This document shows, in pieces, positions 32,812 to 41,765 of a stretch of DNA of 64,000 nt. A model generated the notes under the pieces. That model saw only the letters and a list, made by a program, of their open reading frames with translations, was not told the origin of the DNA and did no database searches. The first letter of the stretch is position 1. Every line of letters starts with the position of its first letter. The stretch comes from Saccharomonospora xinjiangensis XJ-54 (GTDB lineage: Bacteria > Actinomycetota > Actinomycetes > Mycobacteriales > Pseudonocardiaceae), in assembly GCF_000258175.1 (NCBI RefSeq), contig NZ_JH636049.1, positions 2,333,482 through 2,397,481 on the forward strand, given 5' to 3'. Position numbers and translations under genes: made by a program.

Positions 32812-33780
32812 TCAGGCGGTGCGCCGGCGCACCCAGGTGCGCACGAGCCCTGCTGTGACGGCGGCCAGCGCCACGACGGCGAGCAGCATGGGCAGCTGTA
32901 CCGCCTGCCGCTGGTCCTGTACGGCGAGTGCGGAGGCTTCGCCCGCGTCGCGGACGTCGGCGGAACCGTGCCCGCCGCTGCCCTCGGGATCGCCGACGAC
33001 ACCGTACTTGGGCGTGGTCAGTTCGCCGGGAAGGCCGCTCGACGGTCCGTAGCGCAGGTCCTCGGGCACGGAGATCCCCGCTCCGGGGGCCTCTGCCACG
33101 GGGATGCCGCCGTAGTCGCGGCGCGCAGCCGTGGCGTCTCCTGTGGTTTGGAAGCCGCCGTCTGCGGAGGACTGCCGTCCCTCGGCGCGGGAATCGGAGC
33201 CGGACCTCGGTTCTGTCCCGCTTTGCGAATTCTGCGAGCTGTCCTGATCACGCTTCTCAGCAGGCTGTTTCGTCTTGCTCGGAGCTGTGTAGTTGGTGGC
33301 CTCGACCGTCATCGAGCACGCACCGGCGACGCGCGCGGCGATGGTGTCGAGCGTCGTCTCCTGCGTTGAGGGAAGGGCGCCGAGACCCGCGCTGCCCTCC
33401 AGCGCGTCCCTGACGACCTCACCGATGGCCTCGCCGCCGATGGTGCCGACGCGCTTGTCGGCGATCGTGCCGACCTCGAATTGCTCACCCTCGATCTTTC
33501 TCGCGAGATGGTTCGGCCAGATCGTGAGGTGGTGGACGACGACGATGGTCCTGGCCTGCTCGGCACCCTGGCGCACCAATTCGGACACCGCGGCGCCGTC
33601 GAGGAGCACAGTGTCGCCGACCCTGCCCCCGACAACGGAGGTGCAGTGCTCCGCTGTGACCGTGGCCGCCGAGGCCGTGCCCGCTGTCGCCACCGCCGTG
33701 CCCGCGAGGACCGCGAGGACTGCGGTCGTTGCGAGCGTCCTTCGAGCCACCCGGGTGAGAGCGGCGGAGCTGATCCGCAC
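32812..33780 (-). CDS. secreted protein with C-terminal membrane anchor
   Basis: This 322-residue protein has a signal peptide (TLATTAVLAVLAGTAVATAG, cleavage near ASAATV), an extracellular folded part up to about 165 with two cysteines (AEHCTSV, AGACSMT), a polar Ser/Gln/Asp-rich linker, and a C-terminal helix LPMLLAVVALAAVTAGLV ending TWVRRRTA. The function is unknown. Architecture and the C-terminal end resemble the next gene, so they may be distant paralogues. It lies just upstream of the rpsF operon, on the same strand. Confidence 0.75.
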   Translation of the reverse strand: MRISSAALTRVARRTLATTAVLAVLAGTAVATAGTASAATVTAEHCTSVVGGRVGDTVLLDGAAVSELVRQGAEQARTIVVVHHLTIWPNHLARKIEGEQFEVGTIADKRVGTIGGEAIGEVVRDALEGSAGLGALPSTQETTLDTIAARVAGACSMTVEATNYTAPSKTKQPAEKRDQDSSQNSQSGTEPRSGSDSRAEGRQSSADGGFQTTGDATAARRDYGGIPVAEAPGAGISVPEDLRYGPSSGLPGELTTPKYGVVGDPEGSGGHGSADVRDAGEASALAVQDQRQAVQLPMLLAVVALAAVTAGLVRTWVRRRTA

Positions 33781-33887
33781 GGGCGTCCTCCTCGTTGACG
33801 ACGTGTTGACAAGGACAACGACAGGGGTACGCCGGAGGTGACGCGCCGGATGGGAGTGACCTGGGCTACACAGGCCCCCTCCGCCGG

Positions 33888-34733
33888 TCAGCGCAGCAGG
33901 GTTCTCCTCGCCCAGGTGTGGACGAGGGCAGCGGCCACGAGCACCAGCGACAGGATCGCCAGCAGCAACGGAAGCCGTTCGACGGCTTTGGCGGCCTTGG
34001 CGTCCTGCGTGGCACGAGAGTCGTGGGGCACTGCGACGAACGTGCTCCCTTCCTCCCGCTGCGCTGATCGCTGTGCTGAGGGAGTCCGCTCGGCTGTGCC
34101 CGGTGCCTGGTCGAGGCTGACCCTGCCCGGCCCTCCGCCGTCGGCTCCCGCTCCGGGCCCCGCAACCGCAGCCGTGTGCCCGGTCGGGGACGGCGCGGTT
34201 GTCGTGCCAGGAGCGGCCGATTCGGAAATGGGCGGTGAATGGATAGCGTCGGTGTGGCCGGGATTCGTCGTCTCGTTCTGACCGAATTCATCCTGCGGTG
34301 TGTCACCCGAATCGGGGGCAGTTGTTTCACCGTCGCCAGGATCGGGTTCGGCGAGACCGTCATCGGTGTCATTTCCGGGTTCGCAGCCCTCGCCTGTGAG
34401 TTCGGTGAGCGTGCCTGCCCCGCCGAGGCTGATGTTGCCGGGCAGCGAGATCGACAGGACCCTGTCACCGGACTGGTGCTCGCCGCTCTCGGGGCTGTCC
34501 TCGCCGACCTCGAGCGTCGTTCGTTCCTGCCGGCCGAGGTTCAGGCTCAGCAGACCCGGCCGCGCCGACAGCGCCCTGCCCTCGTCCTGCTCGGACCACC
34601 ATTCGACGCAGTCACCTGCGAGAACATGTTCAGTCTCCTCGGCGGCCGCGTTCGACGGCCACGCCAGCCCCGCCATCGTCGCCAGAGCCAATCCCGCCGA
34701 GCCGATGCGCATGTGCCGATACCCGCTTTCCAT
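33888..34733 (-). CDS. secreted protein with acidic linker and C-terminal membrane anchor
   Basis: About 281 residues from ATG at 34733 (GTG at 34751 and ATG at 34712 are alternatives). A signal peptide (GSAGLALATMAGLAWPSNAA) is followed by a short folded domain with Cys residues (GDCVEWW, GEGCEPG), a long Asp/Glu/Gly/Pro/Thr linker, and a C-terminal helix PLLLAILSLVLVAAALV with a TWARRTLLR tail. The shared end and layout suggest distant relationship with the gene downstream. Role unknown; likely presented on the outer face of the membrane. Confidence 0.75.
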   Translation of the reverse strand: MESGYRHMRIGSAGLALATMAGLAWPSNAAAEETEHVLAGDCVEWWSEQDEGRALSARPGLLSLNLGRQERTTLEVGEDSPESGEHQSGDRVLSISLPGNISLGGAGTLTELTGEGCEPGNDTDDGLAEPDPGDGETTAPDSGDTPQDEFGQNETTNPGHTDAIHSPPISESAAPGTTTAPSPTGHTAAVAGPGAGADGGGPGRVSLDQAPGTAERTPSAQRSAQREEGSTFVAVPHDSRATQDAKAAKAVERLPLLLAILSLVLVAAALVHTWARRTLLR

Positions 34734-34860
34734 GAGCCGTGTCGCCCTCACTCTCGGGTGCGGTCCCCGTCCCGCTTTCCATTGATGTGATCTTGGTCAA
34801 ATGTCTGGGACACGGTCACCGTACTCGATTTCGGGCGCCGCGAATCGTTACCCTCTGACG

Positions 34861-35631
34861 ATGCAGATCGGCGCGCATGTCCGCGATGACGACCCTTTGT
34901 CGGCGGCACGAGAGCGAGCGGCGGAAGCGGTGCAGTTCTTTCTCGCCGATCCGCAGAGCTGGAAGACCCCGCACTCGCATCCCCAGGCGACCGAACTCGC
35001 CGAAGCGGGGATCGCGGTGTACATCCACGCGCCGTACGTGCTCAACGTGGCCTCGCTCAACAACCGGATCCGGATTCCCTCTCGCAAGACCGTTGCCGCG
35101 CACGCCGCAGCCGCGGCCGAGACGGGGGCGCGTGGACTGATCGTGCACGGCGGCCACGTCCGCAAGGGTGAGGAGCCTGCCGAGGGCCTTGCCAACTGGC
35201 GCAAGCTCTTCGAGCGGCAGCAGGAGCAGGGCGGGTTCGGCGTCCCGCTGCTCATCGAGAACACCGCGGGCGGCGAGGGGGCCATGGCACGCGATCTCGA
35301 CATGCTCGCCCGCCTGTGGGACGAGGTGGCCGACTTCGGCGCCGGGTTCTGCCTGGACACCTGCCACGCCTACGCGGCGGGATGGGATCTCGAGGAGGCC
35401 GTTGGCCGAGTGCTCGCCATCACGGGGAGGATCGATCTCGTCCACCTCAACAACTCGCGCGACGAGCACGGTTCGCAGCGCGACCGCCACGCAGGCGTCG
35501 TCGGCGGTGAGGGCACCATCGACCCGGAACTGCTCGTCGCGGTGGCGAGGGAAGCCGGGGCTCCGGTGATCGTGGAAACCCCGCAGGACGGTCAGGCGGC
35601 CGACATCGAGTTCCTGCGCGCGAGACTCTGA
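34861..35631 (+). CDS. nfo: deoxyribonuclease IV (AP endonuclease)
   Basis: This 256-residue TIM-barrel enzyme of the AP endonuclease 2 family cuts DNA at abasic sites in base-excision repair. Metal-binding motifs are seen as IHAPYVLNVAS, GARGLIVHGGHV, LLIENTAGGEG, GFCLDTCHAYAAGWD, VHLNNSRDEHGSQRDRHAGV and VIVETP, in the family order. ATG at 34861 opens directly with QIGAHV. Its 3' end overlaps the convergent GT87 gene by 40 bases. Confidence 0.94.
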   Translation: MQIGAHVRDDDPLSAARERAAEAVQFFLADPQSWKTPHSHPQATELAEAGIAVYIHAPYVLNVASLNNRIRIPSRKTVAAHAAAAAETGARGLIVHGGHVRKGEEPAEGLANWRKLFERQQEQGGFGVPLLIENTAGGEGAMARDLDMLARLWDEVADFGAGFCLDTCHAYAAGWDLEEAVGRVLAITGRIDLVHLNNSRDEHGSQRDRHAGVVGGEGTIDPELLVAVAREAGAPVIVETPQDGQAADIEFLRARL

Positions 35632-37193
35632 TCGCGGCGCGCCTCACGCCGGTCCGGTCCACGCCGCCGCCTGATCACGACGGAGTCCGCCACGCCGTCC
35701 AGCACACCACCAGCGGGATCGTCGATGCCCGCGACCCGCACCGGGTCGCGGGAAGGGCGATAGATCTCCCGCAGAACGACGACGCACAGCAGCACCACGA
35801 CGATGTCGCGCACGACCACGGTCCCGAGGAACCAGCCTTCGGGCAGGCCCTTGTTCTCGGTGCCGAGGTAGTAGAACATCCTCGGAGCCCACACGAGGGC
35901 GTCGATCACCATCCACCCCAGCAGAAGCCGCCAGCGGGGCAGCGCGAGCACGGCCAGCGGCACGAGCCACAGCGAGTACTGCGGGCTCCAGACCTTGTTG
36001 GTGAGCAGGAAAGCCGCGACGACGAGGAAACACAGTTGCGCCACTCTCGGCCTGCGGGGAGCGGAGAGCCCCACGTAGGCGATACCCGCACACAGCGCCA
36101 GGAACAGTGCCCCGCTCACCGTGTTGAGTACCGCAGGCGCCTCGCCGGGCGCGAGCGGCCCGTCGAAGCCCTGCCACCCGGTGAAGTACGAGATCACGTT
36201 GTACAGCGAGTCGGGGTCCATGTCCCGTTGCGTGTTCAGGCGGAAGAACTCCGACCAGCCCTCGCGGAGGAAGAGCATGAAGGGCAGGTTGATGATCGTC
36301 CAGGTGAGGGCGGTGGTACCGGCTGCGGCGCTCCACGCTCGCATCCGCCCTGCCCGCAGACACAGCACGAGCAGAGGGCCGAGCAGGAAGAGCGGATAGA
36401 GCTTCGTCGCGGCGCCGATCCCGAACAGCACGCCGGCGAGTACCGGTCTGCTGCGTGACCACGCGAGTAGTCCCGTGGCGGCGGCCGCGGTGGCGAGTGC
36501 GTCGAAGTTCGTGAAGGCGTGCACCACCACCAGCGGCGACACCGCGACGATGGCGGCGTCCCACACCCGCCGTCGCGCTGTCCTCGCCACAGCCCACACG
36601 GTGACGAGCCACGCCACCGACAGGAAGAAGGCGGTGATGTTGAAGTACACCGCCACCGGCAATGCCGCGGGAAGCCAGCCCGCCTGCGCGGCGCCGGTCC
36701 AGGCGTGGGTCAGCTTCGCGTTGACCCACTGGAACAGGCCGGAGAGGACGGGGTACTCCATGTACCGCACCTGCTCGTGCTCGGTCCCCTGGTTCTCGAC
36801 CCAGCTCGTGGCATAGGGGAACGTGCCAGGATCGTCCAGCCGCTCGGCGGTGTAGAGAGGGACGATGTCCGAATAGCACATCGCCACGTACTGTCTGCCC
36901 GACCGCCAGTCCAGCTCGACGCCACCGTCGTCGGTGACGTACTGCTGGATGCAGGCGGCCTTGCCGAACCAGCCCGCTGTCAGGCCGAGGATGGCCAGCA
37001 GCAGGCACACCCGCAGCGGGGTCCAGAACCAGTGCCTTCCGACAGCCGCGTGTGTGCCCAGCGGTCCGCCGACGGGGCGGGTGGCCCCTTCCACGAGTGG
37101 GTCGGACCAACTCGGAATCTCCCGCTGGGTGGCGTCCAGCGACGCGGTGTCGGGCGTCGGGGCTTCAGGCGAACCATGAATATCGCTGGACAC
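35592..37193 (-). CDS. GT87 family polyprenyl-phosphate-dependent mannosyltransferase
   Basis: This 533-residue protein has about 12 membrane helices and fits the GT87 (DUF2029) family, with KLYPLFLLGPLLVL, FTNFDALATAAAATGLL and LTNKVWSPQYSLWLVPLAVL (the WSPQYxLWL motif). These enzymes use polyprenyl-phosphate-mannose to extend mannosylated glycolipids or glycans outside the membrane. It occupies the Rv0051 position, downstream of ponA, and is likely cotranscribed with it (47-base gap). The exact acceptor is unknown. Confidence 0.88.
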   Translation of the reverse strand: MSSDIHGSPEAPTPDTASLDATQREIPSWSDPLVEGATRPVGGPLGTHAAVGRHWFWTPLRVCLLLAILGLTAGWFGKAACIQQYVTDDGGVELDWRSGRQYVAMCYSDIVPLYTAERLDDPGTFPYATSWVENQGTEHEQVRYMEYPVLSGLFQWVNAKLTHAWTGAAQAGWLPAALPVAVYFNITAFFLSVAWLVTVWAVARTARRRVWDAAIVAVSPLVVVHAFTNFDALATAAAATGLLAWSRSRPVLAGVLFGIGAATKLYPLFLLGPLLVLCLRAGRMRAWSAAAGTTALTWTIINLPFMLFLREGWSEFFRLNTQRDMDPDSLYNVISYFTGWQGFDGPLAPGEAPAVLNTVSGALFLALCAGIAYVGLSAPRRPRVAQLCFLVVAAFLLTNKVWSPQYSLWLVPLAVLALPRWRLLLGWMVIDALVWAPRMFYYLGTENKGLPEGWFLGTVVVRDIVVVLLCVVVLREIYRPSRDPVRVAGIDDPAGGVLDGVADSVVIRRRRGPDRREARRDQSLARRNSMSAA

Positions 37194-37240
37194 GTCGCGA
37201 ATGTTACGTGTCGCCGCCGAGTGGCCGCCTCGCCCTTCGG

Positions 37241-40200
37241 CTACTGGGTTTCGCTCGCGTCAGCTTCCCTTCCGCGTAGCCAGTCCCATTCGTCGCCCGG
37301 CCTTCCCGGCTCACCTCCGGGATTGGTGACGTCGGTGGTCTTGCCGTCGTCCTCGTCGCCGTTGCCCGTTGTGTTCGAAGGACGGTTCGAGTCGGTGTTC
37401 GACGGCCTCGACGACTCCGAGGTGGCCGCGGAACTGGAGGTCACGACTGCGGACGAACTCGAATTAGTCACGGGCGGCTGCGACGTCTCCGGTAGCGGCG
37501 TGGTCGGGATCTTGCCGATGGGTTCCACCTCGGGGAACTCCATCAGCGGTTTGCCCTCGTGGTAGGCGTCCATGAACAGCTTCCAGATCTCGCCCGGAAG
37601 GCCGCTGCCGTAGACCCGGTTGCCTGCGGCATCCCGGATGGGCTTGTTCTTTCCCGTACCGACCCACACCGCGGCCGAGATCTGCGGGCTGTAGCCGACC
37701 ATCCACGCCTCGGCGTTCTCGTCAACCGTCGCGCCCGACGGGTCAACGTACTGGTGCGTTCCCGTCTTGCCCGCACAGTCCCGCTCGCCCGCACACATCA
37801 ACTCGGAGTGCTCCAGCACGGGAATCAGCGACTTCGTGACGTTGCCCGCGATCTGCTTGCTCTCGGCCGGGTCGTCCGAGAAAGCGGGTTCGCCCTCGGT
37901 GGCGACCTCCGAGGTCTCGTCGAACACGACCTCGCCGTCCGCGGTGGTCAGCTTCGCGACGAAGTGCGTCTCGTGCCGGATGCCGTCGTCGGCGAAGGTG
38001 GCGTAGGAAGCTGCCATGTGCAGCGGCGAGACCATCGTGTCGCCACCACCGATGGAGATGTTGCCGTCGAGGGTCGGCATGGTGGGCCTGCCATCGACAC
38101 CACTGCCCTCCTCAGGGACGCCTGCCTCGGTGGCCGCATCGACGACGGCCTGCGGGCCGACCTCGTTCACGACGATGTCGAAGAACACGGTGTTGATGGA
38201 GCGCTTCATCGCCTCTTCGACGGTGCAGTTGGGGCCGCAACTCTCGTTGTTCGAGTTCCGCACCGGGCGATCGCCGAACATCCTCGGTGAGGTGCCGTCG
38301 TAGGTTTCCCCGAGGCCCTTGCCCTTCTTGAGTAGCGCGACGAGGTCGAACGGCTTGAACGACGAGCCCGGGTTGCGCTGGGCCGAAGCCCAGTCGTACT
38401 GGCCGCCGGGCACTTCGGGGTCGTAAGGCCCGCCGTAGTAGGCACGCACGGCGCCGGTCTTGGGATCGACGGCGACGAGTGCCTCATGCAACTCGGGGTC
38501 CTCACCCTCCATCACCTGCTTGACGGCCTGCTCGGCTGCCTCCTGCGCCTTCTGGTCGATCGTGAGATAGACCCGGTAGCCGCCTGCCTGGAGTTTCTCC
38601 TCCGGGTAGCCCTTCGCCTCAAGCTCTTCCTTCACCCGCTGCTGGATGAACCGCTCGGGGCCGCTGATGGATTCGGGCCTCGAATCCTCCAGGTCGATGA
38701 GCTGGGGCAGCTTCGCCGCGTCGCGTTCGGCCTTGGTGAGCCAGCCGTTGGCCACCAACTGGTCCATCACGTAGTTCCAGCGCTTCTCCCGGACCTCCGG
38801 GTACTCGGAGCGGCCCGGCTGCTGGATCATCCCGGCGAGCAACGCCGCCTCCGAGGCGTTGATCTCCTTGGCCGACTTCCCGAAGTACGCCTGCGCCGCC
38901 GTCTCGATGCCGTAGGCGTTACGGCCGAAGTAGATCGTGTTGAGATAGGCGGTGATGATCTCGTCCTTGGACTGCTCGTTGCTCATCTTGAACGCCTTGA
39001 CGAGCTCGGTCCACTTACGAGTGATCGAGTACTCCTCGTTCTCCGTGGCCTTCTTGATGTACTGCTGGGTGATGGTGGAACCACCGCCCACGCCGCCGGT
39101 GAGCTGGTTGTACACCGCGCGCAGGATGCCGCTGACGTCGAAACCGGGGTTGGTCTCGAACGTGGCGTCCTCGGCCGCGTAGACGGCGTGCTTCACCTGT
39201 GGCGTGATCTCGTGAGGCTTGAGCAGGATGCGGTTGCCGCCGTCGGGCGGGACGTCGCGGCCCATCTCGGTCTTGCCGTCGGCGTAGTAGTAGGTGACGA
39301 CCTTGGCCTGCTGTTCGGCGACCTCCTCGGGCGAGGGGACATCCACGAGGAAGTAGGTGATGGCGAACGCGATGGCGGGAAGGACGAAGAACAGCGTGAC
39401 GAAGGCGTAGAGGCTACGTCGGATGATCTTCCAGCGGCGCTTGCGGCGCTGGGCTGGGGTGAGAGCCGCCTTGCCCTTCTTCTTCCGGGGTGCGTCGCCG
39501 TCCCCCTCGTCGCCGAGGCCGGGTTCGTGGTGCCGCTCCTCCACCCGGTCATCAAGGCGATCGCCGCCGTCGAAACCGTCGTCGTCGAACCGGTCGTAGT
39601 CACCGGGTGCGTCGGCGGTGCCGTTGTACGCGCGGTGGGTGATGAGTTCCGGTTCCCGTTCCCCCGACCCGGCCAGCGCGCCCGCGCCCGCTCCTGCCGC
39701 GGCTCCCGCCGCAGCGGAGTTCGCGGGACGTTCACCCGGCCTGCGAGGGGGTCGCTGCCCCGGCGATCCCGGCCTTCGCCCTGCCTGCGGTGGGGCGCCC
39801 TCGCCGGAGCGGGCGGTGGCCTGGGGCGGCTGCCTGCGTGCCTGTGGAGGAGGTACGGGTCGTTCGCCCGGCACGCGCCTGGTGCCCCGTTCGGCGCCTG
39901 GCCGCTGGTCCGGTCTAGCCTGCCGTCGCTGACCCTGCGGTGGTTGTGGAGCGCCGGGCGGACCCTGAGGTCGCTGAGGACGCTGCGGGTTCTGTGGGGT
40001 CTGCGGGTTCTGTGGGGTCTGTGGGGTCTGTGGGTTTTGAGGAGGTCGCTGCTGCCGCGCACCGGCAGGAGGGACACCCTGAGGCGGTCGAGGACGCCTG
40101 CCGGGCTGGGCCTGCCGTGCGGGACCGCGCTCCGGAGGGCGGGGTGCACGCGGGCGTTCGTCGCCCGTCGGCCACTGTGGCCCGGAAGGCCTGGATGGCC

Positions 40201-40291
40201 CGGACGGTGTGCCGCCGGTGCCGGGCGAACCGGGCCGTCGGCGATCTCCCGGTTCCTCCTCAGGCCAGTGGTGGTTTCCCTGGTCGTTCAC
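37241..40291 (-). CDS. ponA: class A penicillin-binding protein (PonA)
   Basis: This 1016-residue bifunctional enzyme polymerises and crosslinks peptidoglycan. Residues 1-280 are a cytoplasmic Pro/Gln/Arg-rich extension; one membrane helix follows near 290-316 (AFVTLFFVLPAIAFAITYFL). The GT51 glycosyltransferase includes AAEDATFETNPGFD (about 371-384), where the usual His of EDxxFxxH is Asn. The transpeptidase has SSFK (about 643), SIN and KTGT (about 840) motifs. The C-terminus is Ser/Thr-rich. It matches ponA1 of the Rv0049-Rv0051 block. Confidence 0.96.
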   Translation of the reverse strand: MNDQGNHHWPEEEPGDRRRPGSPGTGGTPSGPSRPSGPQWPTGDERPRAPRPPERGPARQAQPGRRPRPPQGVPPAGARQQRPPQNPQTPQTPQNPQTPQNPQRPQRPQGPPGAPQPPQGQRRQARPDQRPGAERGTRRVPGERPVPPPQARRQPPQATARSGEGAPPQAGRRPGSPGQRPPRRPGERPANSAAAGAAAGAGAGALAGSGEREPELITHRAYNGTADAPGDYDRFDDDGFDGGDRLDDRVEERHHEPGLGDEGDGDAPRKKKGKAALTPAQRRKRRWKIIRRSLYAFVTLFFVLPAIAFAITYFLVDVPSPEEVAEQQAKVVTYYYADGKTEMGRDVPPDGGNRILLKPHEITPQVKHAVYAAEDATFETNPGFDVSGILRAVYNQLTGGVGGGSTITQQYIKKATENEEYSITRKWTELVKAFKMSNEQSKDEIITAYLNTIYFGRNAYGIETAAQAYFGKSAKEINASEAALLAGMIQQPGRSEYPEVREKRWNYVMDQLVANGWLTKAERDAAKLPQLIDLEDSRPESISGPERFIQQRVKEELEAKGYPEEKLQAGGYRVYLTIDQKAQEAAEQAVKQVMEGEDPELHEALVAVDPKTGAVRAYYGGPYDPEVPGGQYDWASAQRNPGSSFKPFDLVALLKKGKGLGETYDGTSPRMFGDRPVRNSNNESCGPNCTVEEAMKRSINTVFFDIVVNEVGPQAVVDAATEAGVPEEGSGVDGRPTMPTLDGNISIGGGDTMVSPLHMAASYATFADDGIRHETHFVAKLTTADGEVVFDETSEVATEGEPAFSDDPAESKQIAGNVTKSLIPVLEHSELMCAGERDCAGKTGTHQYVDPSGATVDENAEAWMVGYSPQISAAVWVGTGKNKPIRDAAGNRVYGSGLPGEIWKLFMDAYHEGKPLMEFPEVEPIGKIPTTPLPETSQPPVTNSSSSAVVTSSSAATSESSRPSNTDSNRPSNTTGNGDEDDGKTTDVTNPGGEPGRPGDEWDWLRGREADASETQ

Positions 40292-40397
40292 TCAAGACCC
40301 TCCCAGATCGGCGCCTGCTGACACGCCGTTCTGCGAACCGAACCTACGTGCGCTACGGCAGCGAGTGTGGCAACGAGTGTGCAGCCGGTGTCGTGTG

Positions 40398-40796
40398 TCA
40401 CTGTCCCGCGGTCCTCCGGGACGGCGGATGCGGAGCCCCGGTTCCGAGGACGTATGACTTGACGAGATGGTTCCAGCCGCACGACCGGCACACCTCGACC
40501 ACATAGACGGTGAACTCGCTGAAGTGGTTGGCCATTCGGTCGAGTTCCTCCGGTGCCCTTGCCGATCCTGCCGCGTGGCGGAGTTCGTCACCGTAGACCC
40601 ATGCGACCTCGGTCAGCGCGTCACCTCGGCACACCGGGCATGTCGCGGGGCTCGGGCTGCCGTGGAACTTGGCGGCCCGCAGCAGGTATGGAGTGGCATC
40701 GCAGACATCGAGGGTGCTGACCCTGCCCGAGTAGAACTCGGCCAGCACCGCGCGCCGCTGGAGCGCGTAATCGACGATCTGCCGCTGGTTTCGCAC
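40398..40796 (-). CDS. DUF5318 family zinc-ribbon protein
   Basis: This 132-residue protein begins RNQRQIVDYALQRRAVLAEF and carries CPVCRGD and CRSCGW pairs that look like a zinc ribbon. It occupies the Rv0049 position just upstream of ponA. The function is unknown. GTG at 40796 was chosen since the conserved segment begins there; no strong ribosome site is seen. It diverges from the PadR gene. Confidence 0.85.
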   Translation of the reverse strand: MRNQRQIVDYALQRRAVLAEFYSGRVSTLDVCDATPYLLRAAKFHGSPSPATCPVCRGDALTEVAWVYGDELRHAAGSARAPEELDRMANHFSEFTVYVVEVCRSCGWNHLVKSYVLGTGAPHPPSRRTAGQ

Positions 40797-40948
40797 GCTG
40801 ACAGGGTACGGGTTTTCGCAGTGGTGTCGGCTTGGACTCGACGGAAGGACGCTGAGTGACAGGCCGGACACGCCGACGTTTGGGTAACGATTTGGTGAAC
40901 AGGCTGCGTGTGGTCGGCAAGGTGCGGGTTAGCTCCACCACTTCGATG

Positions 40949-40961
40949 TATCGACCCGATA
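40949..40961 (+). promoter_or_regulatory. inverted repeat overlapping the PadR promoter
   Basis: TATCG-ACC-CGATA is a 5-base inverted repeat that overlaps the AT-rich TATAAA (40960-40965), the best -10 candidate in the 366-base gap before padR. It is a plausible operator for the PadR protein and may control ino1 as well. The rest of the gap shows no gene. Confidence 0.5.
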
Positions 40962-41162
40962 TAAAACCGGGGTAGGTTGGGTACTCGAAGAAACGAGGAC
41001 CTTCGTGACCTCGCGAGGATCGCGGAAGGTCCCGGTGGCACGACTGGTCCACCAGGTGGCTTTCGCCGGCGTGCGACAGGCACCTGTGGGCCATGTCGGC
41101 CATGTCGGCCATTGAAGCCAACGCCGGGCGACATGCTCGACGTTCCCGTGAGGAGGTGCACT

Positions 41163-41705
41163 GTGTTGGAGCTCGCGATCCTGGGGCTGCTGCACGAGGC
41201 ACCGATGCACGGGTACGTGTTGCGCAAGCGCCTTCACGAAACGCTCGGCATGTTCCGCACCTTCTCGTACGGCTCCCTCTATCCGACCCTGCGCAGGATG
41301 CTCAGGGCAGGGTGGATCGTCGAGGAACAGGCCGAGGCCACCAGCGGCTGGAACCGGCGCGCGAAGCGCGTCTACAAGCTGACGGCCGAGGGAAAGGAAC
41401 GTTTCTCCGAACTCCTCGCCGACGCCGGTCCCCAGACTTGGGACGACGAGGGTTTCGGGGTGCACCTGGCCTTCTTCTCCAGGACTCCGGCCGACGTTCG
41501 GATGCGGATTCTGGAGGGCAGGCGACGCCGTGTCGAAGAGCGTCGCGAAGGTCTTCGGGCAGCGTTGGCCAGGGCTGAGGAGAAGATCGACCGCTACACC
41601 CGTGAGCTGCACCAGCTCGGGCTGGAGGCCAGCGAACGGGAAGTGCGCTGGCTCAACGAGCTGATCGCGCACGAACAGGCCGAGCAGCGGGGACAACAGG
41701 GCTGA
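41163..41705 (+). CDS. PadR family transcriptional regulator
   Basis: This 180-residue regulator has the PadR winged helix at its start (LELAILGLLHEAPMHGYVLR, FSYGSLYPTLRRM) and a C-terminal helical dimerisation region (RVEERREGLRAALARAEEKI). GTG at 41163 follows AGGAGG by 6 bases. As in M. tuberculosis (Rv0047c) it sits directly upstream of ino1, 60 bases apart, and probably regulates it and itself. The signal is unknown. Confidence 0.93.
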   Translation: MLELAILGLLHEAPMHGYVLRKRLHETLGMFRTFSYGSLYPTLRRMLRAGWIVEEQAEATSGWNRRAKRVYKLTAEGKERFSELLADAGPQTWDDEGFGVHLAFFSRTPADVRMRILEGRRRRVEERREGLRAALARAEEKIDRYTRELHQLGLEASEREVRWLNELIAHEQAEQRGQQG

Positions 41706-41765
41706 AGTCCCTTGAACCGCCGCTCGGCATCAGTACCCGGCAATGACTAGTAAGGAGATACCGGC

